Assembly (NCBI GenBank): GCA_023423675.1
Contig: JAFAFD010000326.1
Span: forward strand, 1 to 14,060
Reading direction: 5' to 3'
Length of the DNA stretch: 14,060 nucleotides
DNA from: Pseudomonadota bacterium
GTDB taxonomy: Bacteria > Pseudomonadota > Gammaproteobacteria > Xanthomonadales > Xanthomonadaceae
The notes under the pieces are model-generated. The model searched no databases. It had not been told where the DNA came from and saw only the letters and a list, made by a program, of their open reading frames with translations. The first letter of the stretch is position 1, and the number at the start of each line of letters is the position of its first letter. The position numbers and the translations under genes were made by a program. Of the stretch, positions 1 to 7,142 are shown one piece after another.

Positions 1-1105
1 TGGTGAACAGCCAGTTGAAGATCTTCACGCCGGTCGGGATCGAGATGATCATCGTCGTGATGCCGAAGAAGGCATTGACGTTGGCACCCGAGCCCATGGT
101 GAAGAAGTGGTGCAGCCACACGATGAACGACAGCACGCCGATGCAGGCGGTGGCGTAGACCATGCCCTTGTAGCCGAACAGTGCCTTGCGCGAGAAGGTC
201 GCGATGACCTCGGAGAACACGCCGAAGGCCGGCAGCACCAGGATATAGACTTCCGGGTGACCCCAGATCCAGATCAGGTTGATGTACAGCATGGCGTTGC
301 CGCCACCATCATTGGTGAAGAAGTGCGTACCCAGGTAACGATCCAGGGTCAGCAGCACCAGGGTGATGGTCAGCACCGGGAAGGCAGCGACGATCAGCAC
401 GTTGGTCACCAGGGCAGTCCAAGTGAACACCGGCATCTGCATCAGCTTCATGCTCGGGGTGCGCATCTTCAGGATGGTGATGAAGAAGTTGATACCACTC
501 AGGGTGGTGCCCAGGCCCGCGACCTGTAGGCCCCATATGTAGTAGTCCATACCTACATTGTTGCTGTACTCGATACCCGACAATGGCGGGAAGGCCAGCC
601 AGCCGGTGGCGGCGAATTCACCGATCCACAGCGACAGCATGATCAGCACCGCGCCGGACACGAACAGCCAGAAGCTGAGCGAGTTGACGAACGGGAACGC
701 GACGTCGCGCGCACCGATCTGCAGCGGCACGGCCAGGTTCATCAGGCCGGTGATCAGCGGCATCGCCACGAAGAAGATCATGATCACGCCGTGGGCGGTG
801 AAGATCTGGTCGTAGTGGTGCGGCGGCAGGTAACCCTCGGACCCGCCGACGGCGATGGCCTGCTGGGTACGCATCATGATGGCGTCGGAGAAACCGCGCA
901 GCAGCATGACGAAGGCGACGATGAGGTACATCACGCCGATCTTCTTGTGATCCACCGAGGTGAACCACTCCTTCCACAGATAGCCCCACAGCTTGAACTT
1001 GGTGATCAGGGCGATGACGCCCAGGCCACCCAGCACCGCGCCGACCAGGGTGGTCAGCACGATCGGATCGTGGGGGATCGACTCAAGAGAGAGTTTTCCC
1101 AGCAT
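1..1105 (-). CDS. cyoB: Cytochrome bo3 ubiquinol oxidase subunit I, 5' part only
   Basis: This is the catalytic subunit of the quinol-oxidising haem-copper oxidase of the inner membrane. It reduces O2 to water and pumps protons. The first 368 codons are present and the window edge removes the rest. The start [11 protein letters not shown] and the block SVDHKKIG followed by [12 protein letters not shown] are typical of CyoB. HPEVY lies at residues 283-287, giving the CuB histidine, the D-channel glutamate and the crosslinked tyrosine, one residue off E. coli numbering. The paired CuB histidines in WLHHFF follow at about 332-333, and the K-channel lysine in GVKIFNW lies near the cut. The ATG at 1105 is 2 nt after the cyoA stop and has GGGAGAA in front of it, so translation is probably coupled. 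The neighbouring subunit II has no CuA site, which favours a quinol oxidase over an aa3 cytochrome c oxidase. Confidence 0.96.
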   Translation of the reverse strand, partial: MLGKLSLESIPHDPIVLTTLVGAVLGGLGVIALITKFKLWGYLWKEWFTSVDHKKIGVMYLIVAFVMLLRGFSDAIMMRTQQAIAVGGSEGYLPPHHYDQIFTAHGVIMIFFVAMPLITGLMNLAVPLQIGARDVAFPFVNSLSFWLFVSGAVLIMLSLWIGEFAATGWLAFPPLSGIEYSNNVGMDYYIWGLQVAGLGTTLSGINFFITILKMRTPSMKLMQMPVFTWTALVTNVLIVAAFPVLTITLVLLTLDRYLGTHFFTNDGGGNAMLYINLIWIWGHPEVYILVLPAFGVFSEVIATFSRKALFGYKGMVYATACIGVLSFIVWLHHFFTMGSGANVNAFFGITTMIISIPTGVKIFNWLFT

Positions 1106-1107
1106 GT

Positions 1108-2151
1108 TCATTCTCCCGAACCCATGTGGCCTTCATGGCCACCGTGTTCGTCTGCGTCAGTGGCATCCAGGTTCTTCCCGGATTCCTTGGAATCATGCGC
1201 CTCGGTCGGAGCATGCCCCTCGTGCGCTTCATGGGTAGACGCATCGGCGGCTGCGGCACCCGCGTGGGAATGCTTCATGCCGTAGTGCTTGTTGTCACCC
1301 ATGTGCTTGGCGAGGACCCAGTCGAACAGGCCTTCTTCCACGGTGCCGTAGTAGGTCACCGGGTACCACTCGGAGTTCTTCGCTTCGCCCAGGGCCTTGA
1401 AGGAGGCCTGGTTAAGCGTTTCCTTGCCGGCGCGGACCTGGTCCAGCCACTGGCGGTATTCGGCATCGGTGACCGAGTAGGCGGTGAAATGCATCTTGGC
1501 GAAGCCCAGGCCGCTGTAGTGCGAGGACATGCCCGGGAATTCACCGGTCTCGTTGGCGATCAGGTGGAGCTTGGTCTCCATCGCCGCCATCGAATAGATC
1601 ATGCTGCCCAGGTGCGGGATGAAGAACGCATTCATCACCGTGTCGGACGTGATCTTGAAGTTCAGCGGCGTGTTGACCGGGAACTTGATCTCGTTGACGA
1701 CCGCAACCTTCTCTTCCGGATAGATGAACAGCCACTTCCAGTCCAGCGAGATCGCCTCGATGGTGACCGGCTTGACGTCCGATTCCAGCGGCTTGTACGG
1801 GTCAAGCGCGTGCGAGGACCGCCAGGTCAGCACCGCCAGGACCAGCACGATCATGCAGGGGATCGACCACACCACCACCTCGATCGCCGTCGAGTGGGAC
1901 CACTTCGGCTCGTAGCGGGCCTTGGTGTTGGAGGCGCGATACTTCCACGCGAAGGTCAGGGTCATGATGATGACCGGGATGACGACCAGCAGCATGAGCA
2001 CGGTGGCCGTGATCAGCAGGGTCTTCTCATCCTGGCCGATCTGGCCCTTCGGACTGAGGATGGCCACTGCATCGCAACCGGTGAGCATCACCAGCAACGA
2101 CAGCAGCAGGCCCGGGCGCAACCAGCGCCCAAGGGTTTTCAACGGAATCAT
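1108..2151 (-). CDS. cyoA: Cytochrome bo3 ubiquinol oxidase subunit II
   Basis: This is subunit II of the bo3 quinol oxidase, a lipoprotein with two membrane helices and a periplasmic cupredoxin-like domain. The protein has 347 aa. A lipoprotein signal ends in LTGC with the cysteine at residue 26. SPKGQIG follows at 33-39, then a helix at about 45-69 and a second at about 89-110. [11 protein letters not shown] at 138-147 and the SxxYSGxGF region at 210-217 are hallmarks of the family. The cysteines that ligate CuA in cytochrome c oxidases are absent, as expected for CyoA. The ATG at 2151 is chosen because it puts the signal peptide directly at the N-terminus; an in-frame upstream start at 2205 would add an unlikely 18-residue leader. 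The C-terminal tail from about residue 283 is rich in His, Glu, Asp and Ala, like but longer than the His/Met-rich tail of E. coli CyoA. Confidence 0.96.
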   Translation of the reverse strand: MIPLKTLGRWLRPGLLLSLLVMLTGCDAVAILSPKGQIGQDEKTLLITATVLMLLVVIPVIIMTLTFAWKYRASNTKARYEPKWSHSTAIEVVVWSIPCMIVLVLAVLTWRSSHALDPYKPLESDVKPVTIEAISLDWKWLFIYPEEKVAVVNEIKFPVNTPLNFKITSDTVMNAFFIPHLGSMIYSMAAMETKLHLIANETGEFPGMSSHYSGLGFAKMHFTAYSVTDAEYRQWLDQVRAGKETLNQASFKALGEAKNSEWYPVTYYGTVEEGLFDWVLAKHMGDNKHYGMKHSHAGAAAADASTHEAHEGHAPTEAHDSKESGKNLDATDADEHGGHEGHMGSGE

Positions 2152-2262
2152 CGGTCGATCCAATTGCGAGGGAATGCCGTTCCCCGTCCTGCCCGCTCCG
2201 GCCAAAGCCGGTCCCGCCTGCGGTTGAGACAGGCAGTGAGGTGGGGTCGAGTCAGCCTTTCA

Positions 2263-2291
2263 ATTTTAGGCCGTCACGCATCATTTAAGAA
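2263..2291 (-). promoter_or_regulatory. Candidate sigma-70 promoter of cyoAB
   Basis: On the minus strand a -10-like TAAAAT (2268-2263) is preceded after exactly 17 bp by a weak -35-like TTCTTA (2291-2286). It sits about 110 nt upstream of the cyoA ATG, in a locally AT-rich part of an otherwise GC-rich gene-free stretch (2152-2429). The same stretch holds a small perfect hairpin, GCGACA-CGT-TGTCGC, at 2336-2350. No clear FNR/ANR-type palindrome was found. The -35 element matches the consensus poorly, so this is only a candidate. Confidence 0.35.
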
Positions 2292-2429
2292 GAGCATTGA
2301 CAATGATCCAGCGCAGGAAGTGGCCGGATATCGCTGCGACACGTTGTCGCACCGGGTGCGCAGGGCGCGCGGATGCCGGAATCGGCAAAGCCCGATGAAC
2401 GTATTCAGGAATGCAGAGGGCTGGCGACC

Positions 2430-3680
2430 CTACTGCCCCGCCGCGCCAGTGGGCGCGGGGTACTCGAAGCGCAGCTCGCGCTGGCCCTCGCCCACTACCG
2501 GCAGCAGCGGATCGGCGCCCACGCAGCCCATGCGCAGCCGCAGCTGATCCGCCGCAGGCACCCCGCCGCAACTGCCGAAGCTGGTGATCTCAACGCCCGG
2601 CAGCAGTGCCTTGAAGAAGGTCTCCGCCTCGCGGCGCGCCTGCTCGCGGCTGGCCGCGGTGGCCTCCACGCTGTAGCGCAGCTTGATGGCGTACATGCGG
2701 TCGATCGCGAAGACCATCACCGAGCTGTAAGCCGTGCCCTCGTGGCTGTAACGGAAGTCCAGCACGTTCGCATCCACCCGTGCAGGCCCACCGGGCCCGA
2801 GACTGGCGACCGGGACCACCATTGATTGCAGCGGGGACATGTCGCGCTCGCTGGCCATCTTTTCCCTGCGCGCGTCCAGCAACGCCTCGCGCTCGCCTTC
2901 GGCCGCCTCCCGCCGCTGGGCCGGTTCCTGCACGCCGGCGGGATAGAAGTACAGGTCGATCCAGCCGGTTTTGTCGCCCGGCCGCTCGAAGCGGACCGAA
3001 GCGCCACCCAGTACATCGTCGTACCGGCGCTCATTGACCGCCTGCCACTGGCCCACCTGCATCGGATAGACCACCCTGGTGCCGCGCAGAAAATCGCCCA
3101 GAAACACCGTGAGGTCCGACGGCGCTGCATCCTCCGCGCCCAGGCTCAGGGTTTCCCGGGGAGCATCGGGGCCGCACTTTTCGTCAAGGACCGCCGCCAC
3201 ATGCGCGCGCAGGGTGCCTGCCTTCTTCAGCGCGGCCAGATGATCCACACCCGGGATCTTCAACGAGGGATCAGCCTTCATGAACATCGCGTAGGCCTTA
3301 AGCGCACTTTCCACGCCCGCCAACTGCCGATCCAGCTCGTCGCCGTCGCTGCCTTCGGTGATCTGGTACGCCAGGTTTCCGAAGGTCTGCTGCGCAAGCA
3401 CCTCCGGCGCGATCGAGGTTTCCTCATCCACGGTCTCGGGCAGCCCAAGGACCGGGCAGATAATCACCTGATAATCCGGGGTTTCCAGCGCCCAGTTGAA
3501 CAGCCACCGGCGCATCTCCTCCGCGCCGCGCTGCAGCGGAGAAACTTCCAGCTGCCGGGTTTCCCGTACGAAACGGGTCGTCTCGGCTTCCGGCGCGGCC
3601 CCTGCCAACGCAGGCAGAGCGGCCGCAACCACGAAGGCTGCGGCGAGGATGGACCGGCTCAACACATTCCCTGATGCCAT
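2430..3680 (-). CDS. Exported protein of unknown function (416 aa)
   Basis: I do not recognise a named family. The ATG at 3680 gives a classical Sec signal peptide: a short polar start with one Arg, a hydrophobic core (ILAAAFVVAAALPALAGA) and likely cleavage near residues 26-28. An ATG three codons upstream is possible, but AGGGA lies about 10 nt before the chosen start. The mature protein has an N-terminal mostly helical half and, from about residue 195, a half with alternating strands, including a WIDLYFYP segment near 240. An Arg/Glu-rich helix follows at about 250-280 (REAAEGEREALLDARREK). Cysteines are few: two widely spaced in the N-terminal half and two near the C-terminus (SCGG and MGC), possibly disulphide-forming. 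It is probably periplasmic or outer-membrane associated. It lies between cyoA and the next small gene with 278 bp separating it from cyoA, so it is probably a separate transcription unit. Confidence 0.82.
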   Translation of the reverse strand: MASGNVLSRSILAAAFVVAAALPALAGAAPEAETTRFVRETRQLEVSPLQRGAEEMRRWLFNWALETPDYQVIICPVLGLPETVDEETSIAPEVLAQQTFGNLAYQITEGSDGDELDRQLAGVESALKAYAMFMKADPSLKIPGVDHLAALKKAGTLRAHVAAVLDEKCGPDAPRETLSLGAEDAAPSDLTVFLGDFLRGTRVVYPMQVGQWQAVNERRYDDVLGGASVRFERPGDKTGWIDLYFYPAGVQEPAQRREAAEGEREALLDARREKMASERDMSPLQSMVVPVASLGPGGPARVDANVLDFRYSHEGTAYSSVMVFAIDRMYAIKLRYSVEATAASREQARREAETFFKALLPGVEITSFGSCGGVPAADQLRLRMGCVGADPLLPVVGEGQRELRFEYPAPTGAAGQ

Positions 3681-3728
3681 GGCACACAATCCCTGGGGCC
3701 GCGCGGCGCGGCGTGCAGGCGCAGCGTA

Positions 3729-4085
3729 TCAGCTTGGCCTGACTTCCCTGCACACCAGTTCGGCCAGTTCGCGGCAGGCGAAGAACAGCCCCTCGACCAC
3801 GCCCTCATCCAGATGGCGCTTGGGCGTGGCCACCGACTCGCAGCGACTCGCTGCGTGCAGCATTTCCACCGCGGTCAGGATGGCCACGGCGGCGCGGTCG
3901 ATACGCGCCAGCGACTGGCGGCGGCCTTCGGACAGGTTCTCTTCCGGCCAGAGCATGCCATCGGAACCTTCGCCATCACGGATGCGACGGAGGCAGCCCT
4001 GGAAGGTGCTCAGTTCATCGGCAGGGTTGGCGTCGTCGTTGATGGGGTCATCGATGGGGAACGGCGGAGTTTTGCGGGTGGTCAT
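3729..4085 (-). CDS. Small acidic protein of unknown function (118 aa)
   Basis: This unrecognised small protein starts MTTRKTPPFPIDDP. It has an acidic, proline-containing and probably disordered N-terminus of about 35 residues and a helical C-terminal region with IDRAAVAILTAVEMLHAA at about 61-78. No signal peptide or membrane segment is visible. The open frame extends upstream to 4298, but that extension runs through palindromic non-coding DNA. The ATG at 4085 has GGAAG 8 nt upstream, so I place the start there. The general layout (short polar N-terminus plus helical tail with small residues) loosely resembles DUF3077/DUF6124-like proteins of pseudomonads, but I cannot claim membership. Its mRNA leader probably carries the structured element at 4149-4322. 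Confidence 0.7.
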   Translation of the reverse strand: MTTRKTPPFPIDDPINDDANPADELSTFQGCLRRIRDGEGSDGMLWPEENLSEGRRQSLARIDRAAVAILTAVEMLHAASRCESVATPKRHLDEGVVEGLFFACRELAELVCREVRPS

Positions 4086-4148
4086 GGCGTCGGCTTCCGT
4101 GGCTGTACTTAACAGCGCCACCGCGCGGAGGCGGGTGGCGGACGGTGC

Positions 4149-4322
4149 GGGTTGCAAACCGGGACGTTTAGCTGAGACCGGTGGATCCGAAGATCCCCAC
4201 GCACCGCCCGCCATAGAGGCCGACGGATTGCCAGCCGGCACCGCTTCAGGACGGTGCCGACTGGCAAGCGTAAAAACTAAACGTCTTCGGGTTTGCACAC
4301 CCGGCCACCCTTTTTCGGTGGC
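4149..4322 (-). ncRNA. Highly structured leader or non-coding RNA candidate
   Basis: Several nested inverted repeats fit one minus-strand RNA. Outer arms at 4277-4302 and 4149-4171 share GGGTGTGCAAACCCGAAG/ACGTTTAG versus GGGTTGCAAACCGGG/ACGTTTAG, but the second arm also has CTAAACG-type complementarity to the first, so they can pair imperfectly. Inside, a long stem joins 4261-4267 with 4228-4234 (TTGCCAG/CTGGCAA) and 4252-4259 with 4236-4243 (CGGCACCG/CGGTGCCG) around an 8-nt loop. A third stem at 4181-4200 reads GGATC-TTCG-GATCC on the minus strand, a canonical C(UUCG)G tetraloop. A fourth hairpin, GCCACC/GGTGGC, lies at 4304-4322. The element ends 63 nt before the ATG at 4085. This could be a cis-regulatory leader, a small RNA or a REP-like composite. 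The structure is seen directly; the function is unknown. Confidence 0.5.
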
Positions 4323-4635
4323 GCGCCATGTTGTTTACGCCTGCACGTTCGATTCAATGAGAAAAATCCGAAAGGATCGGAGGGAATCGAGAGTGCGGCG
4401 GGAAGTGTTGCATGCGGGGTGAGTGGCGTAGACGACGAGGAAAGTCGCGAGCGGACTGATGTTGAGGCTTATGCGACATGTGGTGCCGCAAAAAGCTCGA
4501 TAACCGGTCAGGTGCGTGACGTTTCTCGCTTACTACTAGTTGTATGAAGCGACGTGAGTGAATGCATGGAAGACGGGTGGCTTGAGGCAATCTGACACAA
4601 TCGACCGATTTATCGTACTGAAAGCGACAACCGAT
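4323..4635. other. Gene-free stretch with lower GC
   Basis: I see no convincing gene here. Base composition is lower in GC than in the flanking core genes, and the open frames show neither codon bias nor recognisable protein sequence. The only structure I can support is the direct repeat copy at 4538-4601. Confidence 0.5.
4538..4601. repeat. Direct repeat copy A flanking the Imm42-like gene
   Basis: This segment begins AGTTGTATGAAGC and aligns without gaps over 64 nt to 5244-5307, with 50 identical positions by hand count (about 78%). The two copies lie on either side of the gene at 4636-5160. On the minus strand both copies stay open in one frame (xCVRxPQAxxLPCxxSRxFIQ), and differences fall slightly more often at third positions. 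They could be old coding remnants or a non-coding repeat. Confidence 0.6.
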
Positions 4636-5160
4636 TCAACTGGGTGTCGCAGTTATGACCTGCGCGAATTGCTCGATGACCGCGTCGAGCTGCTCGCCAG
4701 TGAACTCAGCGGAGTGAATTTCGTGGGTCGCCGCTGCCAGGTCGCTATATGGCAGATCTTCAACTGGCGATTCAAGACGCCATAGCACGCAGAACGCGCC
4801 CGTCTCGTTGCGGTACGCGAAGACCGTATAAACGTCGAACAACGTGCCGCACTGAAGAAGATAGGGATAAGCGTCCTCTCGAAAATCAGCTGCCGCGCAT
4901 TGATCGCTCAGGCGCAGATCATCATCGAGCGCATGAAACAACGCAGCCCCCTGCAGGTGTGCGTAACGTGCATGCAGAGTGCCTTTTCGACGCAAGTCCT
5001 GCAGACAGCCCATCACATAGCCGTCCAGATAGACAAGCTCCTCAATACTGCCCAGGGATGCATTGCCGAGCCAGAGCCGTGAATAGCCCATCATCTTCGA
5101 GGCATCAGCGATGCAGTATTCCAATGCGAGGGTCGATGGATTACCGATGACCGTCGTCAT
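4636..5160 (-). CDS. Imm42-like immunity protein (174 aa)
   Basis: This is probably a cytoplasmic immunity protein for a polymorphic toxin. The N-terminus VIGNPSTLALEYCI, followed by a Gly/Tyr/Trp segment (MGYSRLWLGNASLG) and EELVYLDGY at about 40-48, resembles the Imm42 family pattern (a start like 'iiGdPs.fAi.ye' followed by a short 'W..g..iG' strand). That match is from memory of the family and not a search result. There is no signal peptide and no membrane segment. The ATG at 5160 has GAGAGG about 9 nt upstream. No toxin gene lies directly upstream as one would expect for a toxin/immunity pair: 5161-5459 holds no gene I can support. It is therefore an orphan immunity gene, flanked by diverged direct repeats and lower in GC than the core genes, which suggests acquisition or relocation. 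Confidence 0.72.
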   Translation of the reverse strand: MTTVIGNPSTLALEYCIADASKMMGYSRLWLGNASLGSIEELVYLDGYVMGCLQDLRRKGTLHARYAHLQGAALFHALDDDLRLSDQCAAADFREDAYPYLLQCGTLFDVYTVFAYRNETGAFCVLWRLESPVEDLPYSDLAAATHEIHSAEFTGEQLDAVIEQFAQVITATPS

Positions 5161-5230
5161 ACATCACATCCTCTCGCTTACAAGATAATTCACTGGCCAG
5201 CTGCCTGCGGCACCCTGTTGGGCGCGGTCG

Positions 5231-5247
5231 AACTGATTCCATCAGTT
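5231..5247. repeat. Perfect hairpin at the edge of repeat copy B
   Basis: AACTGAT-TCC-ATCAGTT forms a perfect 7-bp stem with a 3-nt loop. Its second arm overlaps the first bases of repeat copy B. No run of T follows on either strand, so it is not a clear terminator. Confidence 0.4.
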
Positions 5248-5307
5248 GTATGAAGCAGCGCGACGGGAAGCAGGGAAGACTGATGGCCTGGGGCGATCTG
5301 ACGCAAT
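5244..5307. repeat. Direct repeat copy B flanking the Imm42-like gene
   Basis: This copy, starting AGTTGTATGAAGC, aligns without gaps to 4538-4601 with about 78% identity. It lies upstream (minus strand) of the Imm42-like gene. The gene-free interval 5161-5459 also contains a hairpin overlapping its edge (5231-5247) and a REP-like palindrome (5354-5370). Confidence 0.6.
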
Positions 5308-5353
5308 GGGGGATTCAGCGTACAGGACGCGATAGGTGATTGGCTTCGATTCT

Positions 5354-5370
5354 GCCAGCCATGGGCTGGC
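5354..5370 (-). repeat. REP-like palindrome downstream of the kinase operon
   Basis: GCCAGCC-CAT-GGCTGGC is a perfect 7-bp stem with a 3-nt loop on the minus strand, about 90 nt after the stop of the last gene of the operon. It resembles a SMAG repeat in arm layout, but the GTAG head is degenerate (CAGT precedes the stem). There is no T-run on the minus strand. It may protect or end the transcript. Confidence 0.4.
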
Positions 5371-5459
5371 ACTGAGGCTGCTTCTGCCGGTTACGCGGCC
5401 GGGGTCTGACGACCTTGGATCTTCCTGCACTCCCCGTGGCCATGGCGGGATGAATCCGG

Positions 5460-7142
5460 TCAGCGAAGGACAGGCGGCTCGACACGCGGCGGCAGGAACT
5501 CGACTGCCACCCCTCGCCGCTCCCCGCCAGCCGGCACCTTGCCCGCACTGCGCCAGCCGGCCGCCGCCGCCCGCGCTGCCTGGTCCAGCGCGAGGACGCC
5601 GCTGCTCTTCTGCACAAGGACCGAGGTCACCTGCCCGTCCTCCCATACATCAACCACCAGCAACACGCGCGCGTGGCGGGCAACGACGACGCCGGCCGGC
5701 AGAGGCGGCAACGGCTCAGGCATGAAGCCGGCTGCGGCCAGATCCAACCGCAGCGTTCCTTGATCGCCCTCCGCCACATTTGCCGGCACGCCGTCTTCCT
5801 GCGCTGGGGCTGCGGACGCCCTGGGTCGCGGCGGCACCCACAAGCCGGTGCCATCTGCCAGCGTTCCGCGCGGCGGCAGTGCACGCTCTGCGCCGGGCTC
5901 ATCCACGAGTGGCATCACCGACACCACTGGCACGCCCGGCTCTTCCGTCGGGCCAGGCGAGGCCGCAGTGTCGTTGCTGGCGTCATCACGTGCACCGTGA
6001 TCAGCCTTGTCGGCAACCGGCCCCAGCAGCACGCGGGCCCGCGCCTCCAGAATCCGGGAGCGCTCCCTGGAGCCGCTCGAAATCATGATGGCCGCCAGAC
6101 GCACGTCGCTGCCCAGCAGGATATAGCCGGTATTGAGGTAGTCACGCTCGTCGACGCCGCTGCGCAGCCGCTGTTCCAACTGGCCGGCCACCACGCGCGC
6201 GCCCAGCGCCAGTTCCTCGTCCTGGTCGGCCATCACATCGCTGTAGGCCTTCCACACAGAAGCTTCGCTGGGCGCGTAGGCCAGCACTTGGTCCAGGAGA
6301 GTGTGGATCCGATAGACGCGCTCCTGCAGTGGCAACTCGTCCAACGCAGAAGGCAGTTGCCGCCTGCCGAACAAGCTTCGCATCGACAGCGCTTTCATGT
6401 CCTCGGTCAGCAGCGCCAGGGCGATGGCCGGGCGGCGTGGCGAAGCGGCCCACATCTGCCGAAGCAGTTCGGTCGATTCCGCGTCCAGCGCCTTGTATTC
6501 CGGGCTCCGCCTGGCCTCCAGCACACTGCGATCGGTTGCGCCGTTGCGGCTGGGCGGCGAAAGTGCGTTCATCTTGTCCACCACTGCGCTGTACTGGTCG
6601 CGCAGGCGCGCGTATTCACGCGCATGGTCAGACGCGCGCGGCCACAGCTGGGCAGATGTCTTCAGCTCGCTCAACAGGTGATCGACCTCCGCCAGGTCTC
6701 CACGGGCGCCGGCGCGCATCGCCGCTTCCACTGCCTGCAGCGAACTCTGCTCGAATGCCTCGCGCGAACTCCATTGCCGCTGATCACGCGCCAGGTCGTT
6801 CGCCCCGACGTAGACCTCGCGTGGCCCGTCGCGATCAGCAGGGCGTTCGCCACCGGAGAACACCACCACTACGCCAAAAGCCAGACCCAGCATCAGCGCC
6901 GCCACCAGGTAATCGCCGGACCGGTCCACCCAGGCCACGCGCAGCAGCGACAGCACCGAAACCGTGCCGCCCAGCATCACCGCTGCGCGGAAGGCAGCGC
7001 GGCCATCGGTGATGGATGGGCGGGCACCCAGATGGCCCAGCACATCAAACGCGGAGTAGACCAGACTGCCCAGCCACGCCCACAACGGCGTCAGGCCAAT
7101 CAGAACCGCCAGCAGCACGGCCAGCCAGCCCAGCCACTTCAC
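5460..7142 (-). CDS. Membrane protein with TonB-type C-terminal domain (560 aa)
   Basis: This is the last gene of the vWA-PP2C-kinase operon. Three hydrophobic segments lie near the N-terminus at about residues 3-24, 50-70 and 78-96. A long, mostly helical, charged middle region runs to about 380, followed by a low-complexity Pro/Ala/Glu/Asp linker to about 470. A TonB-family C-terminal domain ends the protein (about 480-553): PLPPLP, then VLLVVDVWEDGQVTSV, the diagnostic SSG...LDQAA..AAAGWR, and PAGGERRGVAVEF. The known role of such domains is to contact outer-membrane receptors or peptidoglycan. No exbB or exbD is present nearby. I choose the GTG at 7142, which overlaps the kinase stop as GTGA and has GGGGAA upstream; an ATG at 7175 would add 11 residues. 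Its job in the operon is unknown; a membrane-spanning signal output or sensor is inference. Confidence 0.85.
   Translation of the reverse strand: MKWLGWLAVLLAVLIGLTPLWAWLGSLVYSAFDVLGHLGARPSITDGRAAFRAAVMLGGTVSVLSLLRVAWVDRSGDYLVAALMLGLAFGVVVVFSGGERPADRDGPREVYVGANDLARDQRQWSSREAFEQSSLQAVEAAMRAGARGDLAEVDHLLSELKTSAQLWPRASDHAREYARLRDQYSAVVDKMNALSPPSRNGATDRSVLEARRSPEYKALDAESTELLRQMWAASPRRPAIALALLTEDMKALSMRSLFGRRQLPSALDELPLQERVYRIHTLLDQVLAYAPSEASVWKAYSDVMADQDEELALGARVVAGQLEQRLRSGVDERDYLNTGYILLGSDVRLAAIMISSGSRERSRILEARARVLLGPVADKADHGARDDASNDTAASPGPTEEPGVPVVSVMPLVDEPGAERALPPRGTLADGTGLWVPPRPRASAAPAQEDGVPANVAEGDQGTLRLDLAAAGFMPEPLPPLPAGVVVARHARVLLVVDVWEDGQVTSVLVQKSSGVLALDQAARAAAAGWRSAGKVPAGGERRGVAVEFLPPRVEPPVLR

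Noticed and set aside
1..2151. aa3-type cytochrome c oxidase (ctaC/ctaD)
   Set aside because: Subunit II lacks the CuA cysteines and has the CyoA-type lipoprotein signal and KGQIG and DWKW motifs; subunit I starts like CyoB and its residue numbering follows bo3.
1126..2547. Long plus-strand open frame (473 codons) over cyoA
   Set aside because: It runs antisense to a clear cyoA gene and its translation is rich in Arg, His and Gly without any domain, as expected for a shadow frame in high-GC DNA.
4354..4590. Minus-strand gene of 78 codons in the gene-free stretch
   Set aside because: No ribosome binding site, no codon bias and an Arg/His/Pro-rich translation; it only covers direct repeat A.
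5354..5370. Rho-independent terminator for the kinase operon
   Set aside because: The stem is perfect but no T-run follows on the minus strand, and the arms resemble a REP element, so it is listed as a repeat.
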